From Nocardioides thalensis (lineage in GTDB: Bacteria > Actinomycetota > Actinomycetes > Propionibacteriales > Nocardioidaceae), in NCBI RefSeq assembly GCF_013410655.1, contig NZ_JACCFP010000001.1, forward strand, positions 992,001-1,056,000: DNA of 64,000 nucleotides, given 5' to 3'. Positions 1 to 9,341 of the stretch are shown in pieces. A program made the translations under genes and the position numbers. Numbering within the stretch: position 1 is the stretch's first letter; each line of letters begins with the position of its first letter. The notes under the pieces were generated by a model that was not told the DNA's origin, did no database searches, and saw only the letters and a list, made by a program, of their open reading frames with translations.

Positions 1-231
1 GTGGCCGGCGACCTGGAGGCTGGTGGCCAGGCACCGCACCTCGTCGGCGATCAGGTGCGGCTGGTTGTGCAGCAGCGGCGGCAGCGGGTGTACGTCGACC
101 GCCCACCCGCGTCGTGCGGCGACCTCGGCGGCGGGCTGGGCGAGCGCGCCGCACGCGATCAGCGCGAGCCGGTCGTGGGCCTCAGCCGCCGAACCCGAGC
201 TGCTCGACGAAGCGGTCGTTGAAGTCAGCAC
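1..231 (-). CDS. DUF1638 domain protein (3' end outside window)
   Basis: The last reading frame of the corrinoid operon. It encodes at least 77 residues and runs off the left edge, so its C-terminus is not visible. The segment around residues 21-45 (LALIACGALAQ, then VDVHPLPPLLHNQPHLIADE) resembles the N-terminus of DUF1638 proteins, which in methanogens and acetogens are found near methylamine/betaine corrinoid methyltransferase genes. No activity is known to me. The start is uncertain: no ATG lies near the RACo stop. The only in-frame candidate found is a GTG at 231-229, overlapping the RACo gene by about 50 bases. The overlap suggests translational coupling and a role in corrinoid methyl transfer or its maintenance, which is inference. 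Confidence 0.6.
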   Translation of the reverse strand, partial: MLTSTTASSSSSGSAAEAHDRLALIACGALAQPAAEVAARRGWAVDVHPLPPLLHNQPHLIADEVRCLATSLQVAGH

Positions 232-2137
232 GGTCGGAGAGCTCGACATAGGTCACCTCCTCCAGCAGCGCTTCGGCCCCGGCGCGCTCGCGGATGGAGA
301 GCAGCGCCATCTTCGCGCCCTCGCCGGCGACGTTGCCGGCCGAGACGATCCGCAGCACCGGGAGCTTCGGCACCAGCCCGATCCGCACCGCCGAGGCGGG
401 GGAGATGTAGCTCCCGAACGAGCCGGCCATCAGCACCTGCTGCACGTCCTTGTGCTCGAGGCCGAGCTCCTCGAGCAGCAGGGTCCACCCGGTGGAGATC
501 GCGGCCTTCGCGAACTGGAGCTCGCGGACGTCGCGCTGCGAGAGGACGACGCACTCCTCGGGTGGGGCGTCGGCGTGCGGCCGGTGCAGCACGAACACCC
601 GCTCCTCGCCGATCCGGGTCAGCCGGTCGGCGAGCGCGGGCGCGATGGTCGGCGCCTGGGCGTCGGGGACGAAGCGGCCGGTGCCGTCGAGCAGGCCGAC
701 CTTCGCCAGCTCGGCGACGGCGTCGACGAGCCCCGACCCGCACAGGCCCTTGGGCTCGACGTCGCCGATCACGCCGAGCTGGACGTCGTCGCCCAGCCGG
801 ACGACCTCGATCGCGCCGTCGGCGGCCCGCATGCCGCACTTGATCGCCCCGCCCTCGAAGGCCGGGCCGGCGGGCGCGGCGGTGGAGAGGATCCGGTCGC
901 CGTCGCTGACGACGATCTCACAGTTGGTGCCGACGTCGATGAACAGGCGGACCCGCTTGTCGCGGTCCATGCCGGTCGCCAGCATGCCGGCGACGATGTC
1001 GCCGCCGACGTAGGCACCGAGCGCGGGGAAGAACGCGACCCGCGCCCGCGGGTGGAGGTCGAGCCCGACGTCGGTGGCGAGCACCGCGGCCGGCTGCGAC
1101 GTCGCCATCACGAACGGCGCGACCCCGAGCGGCTCCGGGTCGATGCCGAGCACCAGCGCAGTCATGGTGGCGTTGCCGGCGACGGCGACCTCGTAGACGT
1201 GCCGCGGGTCGACCTCGCCCTCGGCACAGACCTGCGCCGCGAGCTCGGCGAGGGTCGCGCTCGCCGCCTGCTGGAGCCGCGGCAGCGTCTCGGGGTCCAT
1301 CATCGTCGCGCTGATGCGGGTGATCACGTCACCGCCGAACGGCTGCTGCTTGTTGAGCATCGACGCGACCGCCACGGGCGTCCCGAGCGCGAGGTCGAGC
1401 AGCGTGGCGACGACGGTGGTGGTGCCGAGGTCGTAGGCGATCGCGTAGCGGACGTCGGTCGTGTCGCCGGGCTCGACGTCGACGAGCGCCTCGTCCACGA
1501 TCACGGCGGTCACCTTGAAGTCTGCTGCGCGCAGCACCGTCGGCAGCCGCCGCAGCACGTGCAGGTCGGGCACCGGCTCCAGGTCGTCGATCGCCGCGAG
1601 CAGGCGGTCGATGTCGGGACGCTGGTCGGCGAGGCTCGGCTCGTCGAGCTCGACGTACCTCTTCTGGACAGCCGGGCGCAGGATCACCTGTCTGCCGACG
1701 CCGACCGTCGCCGCCTTCGGCCGCGTCGTCAGCGGAGGTACGTCGACGGCGAGGTCCCGCGTGGCCTGCACGAGGCACGCGAGCCGCCAGCCGTCGTCGA
1801 GCTGCTCGCGGGTGAACGTCTTGACGTCGTGGCGGGTGATGGGGGTGCTGCCCTCCACGCGCACCTTGCACTTGTGACAGGTGCCGTGGCCGCCGCACGT
1901 CGAGTCGATCGCGATGCCGTTCCACGACGCGGCGTCGAACACCGGGACGCCGGGCGGCACCCGGACCTCCCGCTGCGTCGTCCGCTCGGGGTCGGGGTCG
2001 AGCACGGTGAAGCGGAGGGAGACGCGGCCGGCGCCGTCGTGGGCGACCGGGCCGGCGCCCGGCGGCGCGAGCAGTCCCTCCCGCCGGACCGCGTCGAGGT
2101 CGACCTCGGGGACGTCGTCGTCGGCCGACGAGCTCAT
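182..2137 (-). CDS. RACo-type reductive activator of corrinoid proteins (2Fe-2S + ASKHA/DUF4445)
   Basis: 651 aa. Residues about 40-130 form a plant-type ferredoxin domain with C81-x5-C87-x2-C90 and C121, which suits one [2Fe-2S] cluster. Residues about 230-650 are the ASKHA-fold DUF4445 domain, with phosphate-loop-like segments AYDLGTTTVVATLLD and LFIDVGTNCEIVV. Proteins of this build (RACo, RamA-analogous) use ATP to reduce accidentally oxidised Co(II) corrinoid back to Co(I) so that methyl transfer can resume. The start at 2137 is chosen because its ATG overlaps the stop of the upstream methyltransferase gene (ATGA). An earlier in-frame start at 2188 would add 17 residues inside that gene. 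The partner is very likely the corrinoid protein at 3009-3674. Confidence 0.88.
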   Translation of the reverse strand: MSSSADDDVPEVDLDAVRREGLLAPPGAGPVAHDGAGRVSLRFTVLDPDPERTTQREVRVPPGVPVFDAASWNGIAIDSTCGGHGTCHKCKVRVEGSTPITRHDVKTFTREQLDDGWRLACLVQATRDLAVDVPPLTTRPKAATVGVGRQVILRPAVQKRYVELDEPSLADQRPDIDRLLAAIDDLEPVPDLHVLRRLPTVLRAADFKVTAVIVDEALVDVEPGDTTDVRYAIAYDLGTTTVVATLLDLALGTPVAVASMLNKQQPFGGDVITRISATMMDPETLPRLQQAASATLAELAAQVCAEGEVDPRHVYEVAVAGNATMTALVLGIDPEPLGVAPFVMATSQPAAVLATDVGLDLHPRARVAFFPALGAYVGGDIVAGMLATGMDRDKRVRLFIDVGTNCEIVVSDGDRILSTAAPAGPAFEGGAIKCGMRAADGAIEVVRLGDDVQLGVIGDVEPKGLCGSGLVDAVAELAKVGLLDGTGRFVPDAQAPTIAPALADRLTRIGEERVFVLHRPHADAPPEECVVLSQRDVRELQFAKAAISTGWTLLLEELGLEHKDVQQVLMAGSFGSYISPASAVRIGLVPKLPVLRIVSAGNVAGEGAKMALLSIRERAGAEALLEEVTYVELSDRADFNDRFVEQLGFGG

Positions 2138-3008
2138 GCCGATTCGGCCGCCTTCGCCCGGTGCGCCGCGATCCACGCCATCCCCCACTCGTCGTGGTTG
2201 AGGAAGACGTCGGCCGCCTTGACGGCCTCGACGATCTGCGGGGTGCGGGTGTCCATGATGGCGCTGGTCAGCCCGGCGGTCATCGCCATCGGCAGCCAGG
2301 CGGCGCCGAGGGTGTGCCGGTCGGGCATCCCGAACGAGGTGTTGGAGGCGCCGCAGGTCATGTTGACGCCGAACTCGTCGCGGATCCGCCGCATGGTCTC
2401 CAGCGTCACCAGCGACGTCGTCGTGTCGGCGCCGATCGGCATCGCGAGCGGGTCGATGACGATGTCCGCGGCGGCGATGCCGTAGTCCTTGGTGGCGACC
2501 TCGACGATCTTGCGCGTCAGGTCGACCCGCTTCTCGACCTCCATCGGGATCTCGTCGTGGTCGTTGGGCAGCGCGATGATCGCGGCGTCGTACTTCTTGA
2601 CCAGGGGGAGGATCAGCTCGAGCCGGTCGTCCTCGGCGGTCACCGAGTTGACCAGCGCGCGGCCCTCGTAGACCGCGAGCCCGGCCTCGAGCGCCTCGAC
2701 CACGGACGAGTCGATGCAGATCGGCAGGTCGGTCAGGCTCTGGACCAGCTTGATCGCCCGGGCGAGCAGCTCGGGCTCGTCGGTGAGCGGGACGCCCATG
2801 TTGACGTCGAGCACGTCGGCGCCGCCCTCCACCTGGGCCTTCACGTCGCGCTCGATCGCGGACATGTCGCCCTCGCGGAGCTGCTCCTGGAAGATCCGGC
2901 GGCCGGTCGGGTTGATCCGCTCGCCGATCAGGCAGAACCGGCGGTCGTGACCGATCACGACCTCCTTGGTCGCGGACCGGAGGACGGTCTCGAGGTGCTC
3001 GGCGGCCA

Positions 3009-3009
<1 letters not shown>
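2134..3009 (-). CDS. methyltetrahydrofolate:corrinoid methyltransferase (pterin-binding domain, MtgA/AcsE-like)
   Basis: 291 aa, a single pterin-binding TIM barrel as in MetH domain 2, AcsE and MtgA. Visible family signatures are LIGERINPTGR near residue 30, GADVLDVNMG near 65, ICIDSSVVEALEAG near 100 and MTCGASNTSFG near 220. In glycine betaine demethylation this enzyme moves the methyl group from methyl-corrinoid to tetrahydrofolate, giving 5-methyl-THF. The gene follows the corrinoid-protein gene with a TGATG junction, which favours the ATG at 3009. A GTG at 3012 is also possible. It overlaps the RACo gene by 4 bases. MetH is excluded because no homocysteine, cobalamin or activation domain is fused to it. 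Confidence 0.85.
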
Positions 3010-3670
<661 letters not shown>

Positions 3671-3674
<4 letters not shown>

Positions 3675-4441
3675 GCCACGCCCTCCTTGGGGGTCTTGCG
3701 CCGGAGCAGCCCGGACAGCTGCTCCGTCCGCTCGTTCAACAGTCGGCCGAGCTCGTCGCGCCGGTCGGCCAGCCGCTGGCTCGGCCCCGAGACGCCCAGA
3801 GCCGCGACGACGTCACCCGTGACGCCCCGCACCGGCGCGGCCACACCGGTGAGTCCGATCTCCAGCTCGTCGATCGTGCTGGCCCAGCCGCGGCGGGCGA
3901 CCTGGGCCAGCTCGCGGCGCAGCGCGCCGGGATCGACGATGGTGTGCTCCGTCTGCTGCTCGAGCGGCCCGTCGGGCGCTTCGAGCGCGTCGAACGCGAG
4001 CATCACCTTGCCCAGCGCGGACATGTGGGCGGGCACGTCGACGGCGGTCCAGTCGCGGCTGCCCAGCAGGTACGTCGAGTCGACCTGTGCGACCTGCACG
4101 ACGCGGTCGCCGCGGGCGACGGCCAGGTGCACGGTCTCGCCGGTCTCGGCGCCGACCTTCTCCATCGCGGGCCGCGCGAGCCGCACCAGCTCCTCCCACG
4201 GGTCGTGGCGGGCGGCGTACAGCCAGAAGAGGGGGCCGGCGACGTACGACCCCGCCTCGTTGCGCTCGATCAGCTCGGTGCGCTCGAGCGCCGTGAGCAT
4301 CCGGGAGGTCGTGGACTTCGGCAGGCCGCACTCCTCCTGGAGGGCGCCGAAGGTCAGCGGCTCGTCGGCGCGGACCACCGTGGCGACCAGCAGCGCGGCG
4401 CGGTCGACCGCCTGGGTGCCGGTGTTCGCCTGGTTGCTCAT
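3671..4441 (-). CDS. IclR-family transcriptional regulator of the corrinoid/betaine methyltransferase genes
   Basis: 256 aa with the standard two-domain IclR build. The N-terminal winged HTH covers about residues 10-70, with recognition segment PKSTTSRMLTALE. The effector-binding IclR domain covers about residues 85-245 and includes the ETVHLAVARGDRVV and LGVSGPSQRL strands. It is the first gene of the minus-strand corrinoid operon and is divergent from the MttB-family gene. The intergenic region carries three TTCCA/TGGAA half-sites (4467-4493), so it most likely controls both directions. The effector is probably glycine betaine or a related methylated amine (inference from context). Confidence 0.85.
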
Positions 4442-4466
4442 CGGGGGTTCCGTTCCTCGTCGCGAT

Positions 4467-4493
4467 GTTCCATGATGTGGAACCTCGCTTCCA
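4467..4493. promoter_or_regulatory. candidate IclR operator with three TTCCA/TGGAA half-sites
   Basis: A perfect inverted repeat GTTCCA (4467-4472), 5-base spacer, TGGAAC (4478-4483). The second arm is reused in a further inverted repeat, TGGAA (4478-4482), 6-base spacer, TTCCA (4489-4493). It lies between the IclR start codon (4441) and the methyltransferase ribosome-binding site, close to a possible -10 TAGGAT (4505-4510). Symmetry and position fit binding by the divergent IclR protein. No direct binding evidence exists here. Confidence 0.6.
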
Positions 4494-4542
4494 TAAAGTG
4501 AGGCTAGGATGCGGAAGACCCCGAGGTCAAGGAGGCCGCTCG

Positions 4543-5982
4543 ATGTTCCAGAACCGGATGCCCCGCTACGAGATCCTCTCGGCGGACGCGATGGCCACGC
4601 TCGACAAGGGCTGGCGCAAGCTGATGACCGAGATCGGCGTCGAGTTCATGGACGACCGGGCGCTGGACCTCTTCCGCAAGGCGGGGCAGCGGGTGGAGGA
4701 CCGCACGGTCTTCCTCGACCCCGACTTCGTGCTGGAGCAGGTGGCCAAGGCGCCGGGGGAGTTCGACGTGCAGGCCCGCAACCCCGAGCACAACATCCAC
4801 ATCGGCGGTGACTCGATGGCGTTCGGCGCCGTCTACGGCCCTCCGTTCGTGCGCGAGGGCGACGTACGCCGCGACGCGACGATGGACGACTTCCGGAACT
4901 TCACCCGGCTCGCCCAGTCGTTCCCGGTGCTCGACTCGGCCGGCGGCGTGATCTGCGAGCCCAACGACACCCCGCTCGACAGCCGGCACCTCGACATGAC
5001 CTACGCGCTCCAGACGCTGACCGACAAGGTCTACATGGGCAACGTCGTCTCAGGGGCCAACGCCGCCGACACCCTGGCGATGACGTCGATCCTGTTCGGG
5101 TCCCGGGAGGCGATCGAGGAGACGCCGGCGACGATCTCGCTGATCAACTGCAACTCGCCGCTGCGGTGGGACGACCGGATGCTCGAGGCGCAGTTCGAGT
5201 ACTCCGGCGCCGGGCAGCCGGTGGTGCTCACCCCGTTCATCCTGATGGGCGCGATGTCGCCGGTGACGATCCCGGCGGCGCTGGTGCAGCAGATCGTCGA
5301 GGCGCTCTCGGGCATCGCCCTGTCCCAGCTGATCCGGCCCGGCACGCCGGTGATCTTCGGGTCGTTCCTCTCCAACATCGACATGCAGTCGGGCTCGCCG
5401 ACGTTCGGCACGCCCGAGTCCGGCATCGGCCTGCTCTGCACCGGACAGATCGCGCGTCACTTCGGGCTGCCGTTCCGCACCGGTGGCGGGCTCACGTCCT
5501 CGCAGGTCGCCGACGCGCAGGCCGGCTACGAGGCGCTGATGACGATGCTGCCGACCTTCCTCGCCGGCGCCAACTGGGTCATGCACTCCGCCGGGTGGCT
5601 CGAGGGCGGCCTGGTCGCGGGCTACGAGAAGTTCATCGTCGACGCCGAGATCCTCCAGATGCTCCAGGTCGAATTCACGCCGCTGGAGATCGACGAGGAG
5701 TCGATGGCGTTCGGCGCGCACGAGGAGGTCGGCCACGGCGGGCACTTTCTCGGCGCGATGCACACGATGGAGCGGTTCCGCACCTGCTTCTACCGGCCGA
5801 TGCTGTCGTCGTCGGACAACTACGAGCGATGGCTGCGCAACGGCGGCAAGGACGCGCTGACCCGGGCCGGCGAGATCTACAAGCAGCGGCTGACCGACTA
5901 CGAGCCGCCGCCGCTCGACGACGCGATCCGCCAGGAGCTCGAGGAGTACGTCGTCCGCCGCCGCGCCGAGCTCGGCGACTGA
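4543..5982 (+). CDS. MttB-family (non-pyrrolysine) methyltransferase, probable glycine betaine:corrinoid methyltransferase
   Basis: 479 aa, full-length COG5598 trimethylamine methyltransferase family. Unlike archaeal MttB there is no in-frame TAG, so no pyrrolysine is required. Non-Pyl members characterised elsewhere (MtgB) demethylate glycine betaine to dimethylglycine, passing the methyl to a corrinoid protein. The start at 4543 is supported by AAGGAGG about 7 bases upstream; an upstream in-frame ATG at 4465 lies inside the operator. The gene is divergent from its corrinoid protein, methyl-THF transferase and RACo. It sits near choline/betaine oxidation and dimethylglycine dehydrogenase genes, which strongly favours betaine as substrate. 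Other quaternary amines such as proline betaine or carnitine cannot be excluded from sequence. Confidence 0.85.
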   Translation: MFQNRMPRYEILSADAMATLDKGWRKLMTEIGVEFMDDRALDLFRKAGQRVEDRTVFLDPDFVLEQVAKAPGEFDVQARNPEHNIHIGGDSMAFGAVYGPPFVREGDVRRDATMDDFRNFTRLAQSFPVLDSAGGVICEPNDTPLDSRHLDMTYALQTLTDKVYMGNVVSGANAADTLAMTSILFGSREAIEETPATISLINCNSPLRWDDRMLEAQFEYSGAGQPVVLTPFILMGAMSPVTIPAALVQQIVEALSGIALSQLIRPGTPVIFGSFLSNIDMQSGSPTFGTPESGIGLLCTGQIARHFGLPFRTGGGLTSSQVADAQAGYEALMTMLPTFLAGANWVMHSAGWLEGGLVAGYEKFIVDAEILQMLQVEFTPLEIDEESMAFGAHEEVGHGGHFLGAMHTMERFRTCFYRPMLSSSDNYERWLRNGGKDALTRAGEIYKQRLTDYEPPPLDDAIRQELEEYVVRRRAELGD

Positions 5983-5994
5983 GAGAGGCGCGCC

Positions 5995-6900
5995 ATGTCG
6001 TTCGCCACCACCGAGCTGACGCCCCGCGCCACGGCGCCCTCCGGCGACTTCGTGCTGGTCCTGACGTGTCCCGACCGGCCCGGCGTCGTGCACGCCGTCT
6101 CGTCCTTCCTCGTCGGCCACGGCGGCAACATCGTGGAGAGCCAGCAGTTCGGCGACCAGCTGACCGGCCGGTTCTTCATGCGCCTCGACTTCCTGGTCCA
6201 GGGAGAGGGTGCGGAGCAGGTGACGGCCGAGTCGCTGCGCAGCGACTTCGCCGACGTCGCGCGGCGGTTCGACATGACCTTCGAGCTCTGGGAGGCGCGG
6301 GCGCCGTACCGGACGCTGATCATGGTGTCCAAGCACCTGCACTGCCTCAACGACCTGCTGTTCCGCTACAGCACCGGCTCGCTCCAGATCGAGATCCCGG
6401 TGGTGGTGTCCAACCACCTCGACGCCGAGCCGCTGGTGAGGGCGCACGGGCTGGAGTTCGAGCACGTCCCGGTCACCCCGGAGACCAAGCCGCAGGCCGA
6501 GGACCGACTGCGAGAGCTGGTCGAGAAGCACGACATCCACCTCGTCGTGCTCGCCCGCTACATGCAGGTGCTCTCCGACCAGCTGTGCTCAGAGCTGTCC
6601 GGGCGCGCCATCAACATCCACCACTCGTTCCTGCCGAGCTTCAAGGGCGCCAAGCCCTACCACCAGGCGTTCGACCGCGGCGTGAAGCTGGTCGGAGCCA
6701 CGGCGCACTACGTGACCGCCGACCTCGACGAGGGGCCGATCATCGAGCAGGACGTGGTGCGCGTCGACCACGGCTTCAACCAGCAGCAGCTCGTCACCGC
6801 CGGCCGTGACGTCGAGGCGCAGGTGCTCTCCCGGGCCGTGCGGTGGCACGCGGAGTCGAGAGTGCTGCTCAACGGACACCGCACGGTCGTCTTCCGATAG
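5995..6900 (+). CDS. purU: formyltetrahydrofolate deformylase
   Basis: 301 aa. The N-terminal ACT domain (about residues 17-95, beginning VLVLTCPDRPGVVHAVSSFL) precedes a formyltransferase-like hydrolase domain (about 105-300). The active-site stretch is NIHHSFLPSFKGAKPYHQAF near residue 207, followed by the conserved Asp region ATAHYVTADLDEGPII. PurU hydrolyses 10-formyl-THF to formate and THF. It begins 12 bases after the methyltransferase stop with AGAGAGG-like ribosome binding, so it is probably cotranscribed. Here it would free THF once methyl-THF from betaine has been oxidised to the formyl level, so that demethylation does not stall for lack of acceptor. Confidence 0.93.
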   Translation: MSFATTELTPRATAPSGDFVLVLTCPDRPGVVHAVSSFLVGHGGNIVESQQFGDQLTGRFFMRLDFLVQGEGAEQVTAESLRSDFADVARRFDMTFELWEARAPYRTLIMVSKHLHCLNDLLFRYSTGSLQIEIPVVVSNHLDAEPLVRAHGLEFEHVPVTPETKPQAEDRLRELVEKHDIHLVVLARYMQVLSDQLCSELSGRAINIHHSFLPSFKGAKPYHQAFDRGVKLVGATAHYVTADLDEGPIIEQDVVRVDHGFNQQQLVTAGRDVEAQVLSRAVRWHAESRVLLNGHRTVVFR

Positions 6901-6951
6901 CCGGAGGTTTCGAGGCTCGTCGCTAGCGCTCCTCGCACCTCAACCACCGGT

Positions 6952-6962
6952 TACGGTTGCGC
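6952..6962 (+). promoter_or_regulatory. -10 box and GTTGCGC element before the second IclR gene
   Basis: TACGGT (6952-6957) lies 6 bases before the ATG at 6964, the arrangement of a leaderless actinobacterial promoter. A GTTGCGC heptamer (6956-6962) overlaps it. The same heptamer appears as an inverted pair before betB, and its GTTGC core before the dimethylglycine dehydrogenase gene, suggesting autoregulation by the IclR protein. Confidence 0.45.
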
Positions 6963-6963
6963 C

Positions 6964-7731
6964 ATGAGCAACGCTGACGGTGCGGGGGTGCAGTCGGTCG
7001 ATCGCGCGCTGACGATCCTCGAGCAGCTCGCCCGGCACGGCGAGGCCGGCGTCACCGAGATCGCCGGCGAGCTCGGCGTGCACAAGAGCACGGCGTTCCG
7101 GCTGGTCGCGACGCTCGAGGCGCACCGGCTCGTCGAGCAGACCGAGGACCGCGGCAAGTACCGCCTCGGGGTCGGCCTCCTTCGCCTGGCCGGCGCGACC
7201 ACGGCCCGGCTCGACCTCGTGCAGGAGGCGCGGCCGGTGACCCGCCAGCTCGCGTCGGACACCGGAGAGACCGTCAACATCGCGGTGCTGTCGGAGCACT
7301 CGGCGCTCTACCTGGACCAGATCGCGGGGTCCTCCGCGCTCCAGCCCCACAACTGGGTGGGCCAGCACATCCCGCTGCACGCGACCAGCAACGGCAAGGT
7401 GCTGCTCAGCGGGCTCGACAAGCAGCGCCTCGACGCCACGTTGTCCCGCCTGGCGGCGTACACCCCGGCGACGATCACGTCGAAGGGCAAGCTGCGAGCC
7501 GAGCTCGAGCGGGTGCGGGAGCAGGGCTACGCCCTCGCCATCGACGAGCTCGAGGTCGGTCTCACCGCCGCGGCCGCGCCGATCCGCAACGTGCACGGCG
7601 ACGTCGTCGCGTCGATGAGCGTTTCCGGGCCGAGCTTCCGGGTGAACGGCGACCGCGTCGACGAGATCATCCGGGCGGTGGTGGCCGCCGCCGAGGAGGT
7701 CTCCCACCGGCTCGGCTGGGGTCAACGTTAG
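6964..7731 (+). CDS. IclR-family transcriptional regulator of choline/betaine oxidation genes
   Basis: 255 aa. The winged HTH covers about residues 10-70 (GVTEIAGELGVHKSTAFRLV is the recognition region). The effector domain covers about 80-250, with ETVNIAVLSEHSALYLDQI, HATSNGKVLLS and the typical YALAIDELEVGLTAAAAPI segment. It probably starts leaderless at the ATG, 6 bases after a TACGGT box. It lies upstream of, and in the same direction as, betB-betA-transporter. Shared GTTGC/GCAAC elements upstream of itself, betB and the dimethylglycine dehydrogenase gene make it the likely regulator of all three units. The effector is unknown but probably betaine or choline. Confidence 0.85.
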   Translation: MSNADGAGVQSVDRALTILEQLARHGEAGVTEIAGELGVHKSTAFRLVATLEAHRLVEQTEDRGKYRLGVGLLRLAGATTARLDLVQEARPVTRQLASDTGETVNIAVLSEHSALYLDQIAGSSALQPHNWVGQHIPLHATSNGKVLLSGLDKQRLDATLSRLAAYTPATITSKGKLRAELERVREQGYALAIDELEVGLTAAAAPIRNVHGDVVASMSVSGPSFRVNGDRVDEIIRAVVAAAEEVSHRLGWGQR

Positions 7732-7752
7732 GTCACGGTCGCCCCGCGGTCC

Positions 7753-7781
7753 TTGACGCGCGCACCGGAGCGCAGCATTCT
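7753..7781 (+). promoter_or_regulatory. promoter of the betB-betA-transporter operon
   Basis: TTGACG (7753-7758), 17-base spacer, CATTCT (7776-7781). The pair closely resembles the one upstream of the dimethylglycine dehydrogenase gene (TTGACT, 17 bases, GATTCT), which supports both. Confidence 0.45.
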
Positions 7782-7795
7782 TCACACAGTCACAC

Positions 7796-7831
7796 GTTGC
7801 GCTTGAAGAACTCCGATGCGTAGTGCGCAAC
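7796..7831. promoter_or_regulatory. inverted repeat GTTGCGC/GCGCAAC, candidate IclR operator of betB
   Basis: GTTGCGC (7796-7802) and its exact complement GCGCAAC (7825-7831), separated by 22 bases, lie between the predicted transcription start and the betB ribosome-binding site. The location would suit repression by roadblock. The half-site also occurs at 6956-6962 before the neighbouring IclR gene. Confidence 0.5.
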
Positions 7832-7849
7832 AGGAAGCGGGGAGTGCCC

Positions 7850-9328
7850 GTGCCGGATCTCTATGTCGACGGACGGTGGCGCGCTGCCGCCGCCGGTGGT
7901 CGGCGTGAGATCCGCTGCCCCGCCGACGGCACGCTGGTGGCCGAGGTCGACGAGGCTACTGCCGAGGACACCGCCGAGGCGATCGCCGCTGCCCACCGCG
8001 CCTTCCACGAGGGGCCGTGGCCGCACACGTCGGCGCGCGAGCGCGGTGACCTGCTGCTGCGCGTCGCCGACCTGCTCGAGCGCGACAAGGACGCGGTCGC
8101 GCGGATGGAGTCGCTCGACACCGGCAAGCGGCTCGTGGAGTCCGAGTACGACGTCGACGACATCGTGTCGGTGTTCCGCTACTACGGTCGTGTCGCCGCC
8201 GAGGACGCCGGGCGCGTGGTCGACACGGGCAACGCCGACGTCGTCAGCCGCATCGTCCACGAGCCGATCGGCGTCTGCGGCCTGATCTCGCCGTGGAACT
8301 ACCCGCTGCTCCAGGTCTCCTGGAAGGTCGCTCCCTGCCTGGCCGCGGGCAACACGTTCGTGCTCAAGCCGAGCGAGCTCACGCCGCACACCGCGATCCA
8401 CCTGATGCGTCTGCTCGAGGAGGCCGGGCTTCCGGCCGGGGTCGGCAACCTGGTCCTCGGCGCGGGACCCGAGGCGGGCGCGCCCCTCTCGGAGGACCCG
8501 CGGGTCGACCTGGTGTCGTTCACCGGCGGGCTGGCGACCGGCCGTGCGATCGCGGCCGCCGCGGCCCCCACGGTGAAGAAGGTCGCGCTCGAGCTCGGCG
8601 GCAAGAACCCCAACATCGTCTTCGCCGACGCCGACCTCGAAGTCGCCCTCGACTACGCGCTGACGGCGGTCTTCCTGCACTCCGGCCAGGTCTGCTCCGC
8701 GGGTGCGCGGCTGCTCGTCGAGGAGTCGATCCACGACCGGTTCGTCGACGCGCTCGTCGAGCGGGCCGGACGGATCCGGCTCGGCGGACCGTTCGACGAG
8801 AAGGCCGAGACCGGGCCGCTCACCAGCGCGGGCCACCGCGACAAGGTCGAGGCGTACGTCGCCGCCGGGATCGCCGAGGGCGCCGTCCTCCGCTGCGGCG
8901 GGAAGCGCCCCGACGCAACCGAGCAGCCCGAGCTCGCCGACGGCTACTACTACCTGCCGACGATCCTCGACCGCTGCACCAGTGACATGTCGGTGACCCA
9001 GGACGAGTCGTTCGGACCGGTGCTGACCGTCGAGACGTTCACCGGCGAGGACGACGCCGTCGCCACGGCCAACGACTCGATCTACGGCTTGGCGGGCGCG
9101 GTGTGGACCCAGGACGCCGGCAAGGCGCAGCGGGTCGCCGGCCGGCTGCGCATGGGGACGGTCTGGATCAACGACTACCACCCCTACGTGCCGCAGGCCG
9201 AGTGGGGCGGCTACAAGCAGTCCGGCGTCGGCCGTGAGCTCGGGCTCGCCGGGCTGGACGAGTACCGCGAGACCAAGCACGTGTGGCACAACATCCGGCC
9301 CGCCGAGCAGCGCTGGTTCGCCGGGTAG
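7850..9328 (+). CDS. betB: betaine aldehyde dehydrogenase (NAD-dependent)
   Basis: 492 aa with a complete aldehyde dehydrogenase fold. The NAD-binding region includes [16 protein letters not shown] and the SFTGG loop. The catalytic general base is Glu248 in [13 protein letters not shown] and the nucleophile is Cys282 in [12 protein letters not shown]. Family and context point to oxidation of betaine aldehyde to glycine betaine. The start is taken at GTG 7850, preceded at good distance by GGAAGCGGGGAG; GTG codons at 7844 and 7823 are alternatives. The choline dehydrogenase-like gene follows after 13 bases. Broad-specificity aldehyde dehydrogenase activity is possible. Confidence 0.87.
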   Translation: MPDLYVDGRWRAAAAGGRREIRCPADGTLVAEVDEATAEDTAEAIAAAHRAFHEGPWPHTSARERGDLLLRVADLLERDKDAVARMESLDTGKRLVESEYDVDDIVSVFRYYGRVAAEDAGRVVDTGNADVVSRIVHEPIGVCGLISPWNYPLLQVSWKVAPCLAAGNTFVLKPSELTPHTAIHLMRLLEEAGLPAGVGNLVLGAGPEAGAPLSEDPRVDLVSFTGGLATGRAIAAAAAPTVKKVALELGGKNPNIVFADADLEVALDYALTAVFLHSGQVCSAGARLLVEESIHDRFVDALVERAGRIRLGGPFDEKAETGPLTSAGHRDKVEAYVAAGIAEGAVLRCGGKRPDATEQPELADGYYYLPTILDRCTSDMSVTQDESFGPVLTVETFTGEDDAVATANDSIYGLAGAVWTQDAGKAQRVAGRLRMGTVWINDYHPYVPQAEWGGYKQSGVGRELGLAGLDEYRETKHVWHNIRPAEQRWFAG

Positions 9329-9341
9329 ACGGGACGAGGCA

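Noticed and set aside
1..2485. Plus-strand open frame of about 820 codons across the DUF1638 and RACo genes
   Set aside because: The minus-strand proteins have clear iron-sulfur and ASKHA motifs; the plus frame is low-complexity antisense.
4543..5982. Possible pyrrolysine-containing methyltransferase
   Set aside because: The frame is full length with no internal TAG, and no Pyl system is seen; it belongs to the non-pyrrolysine branch.
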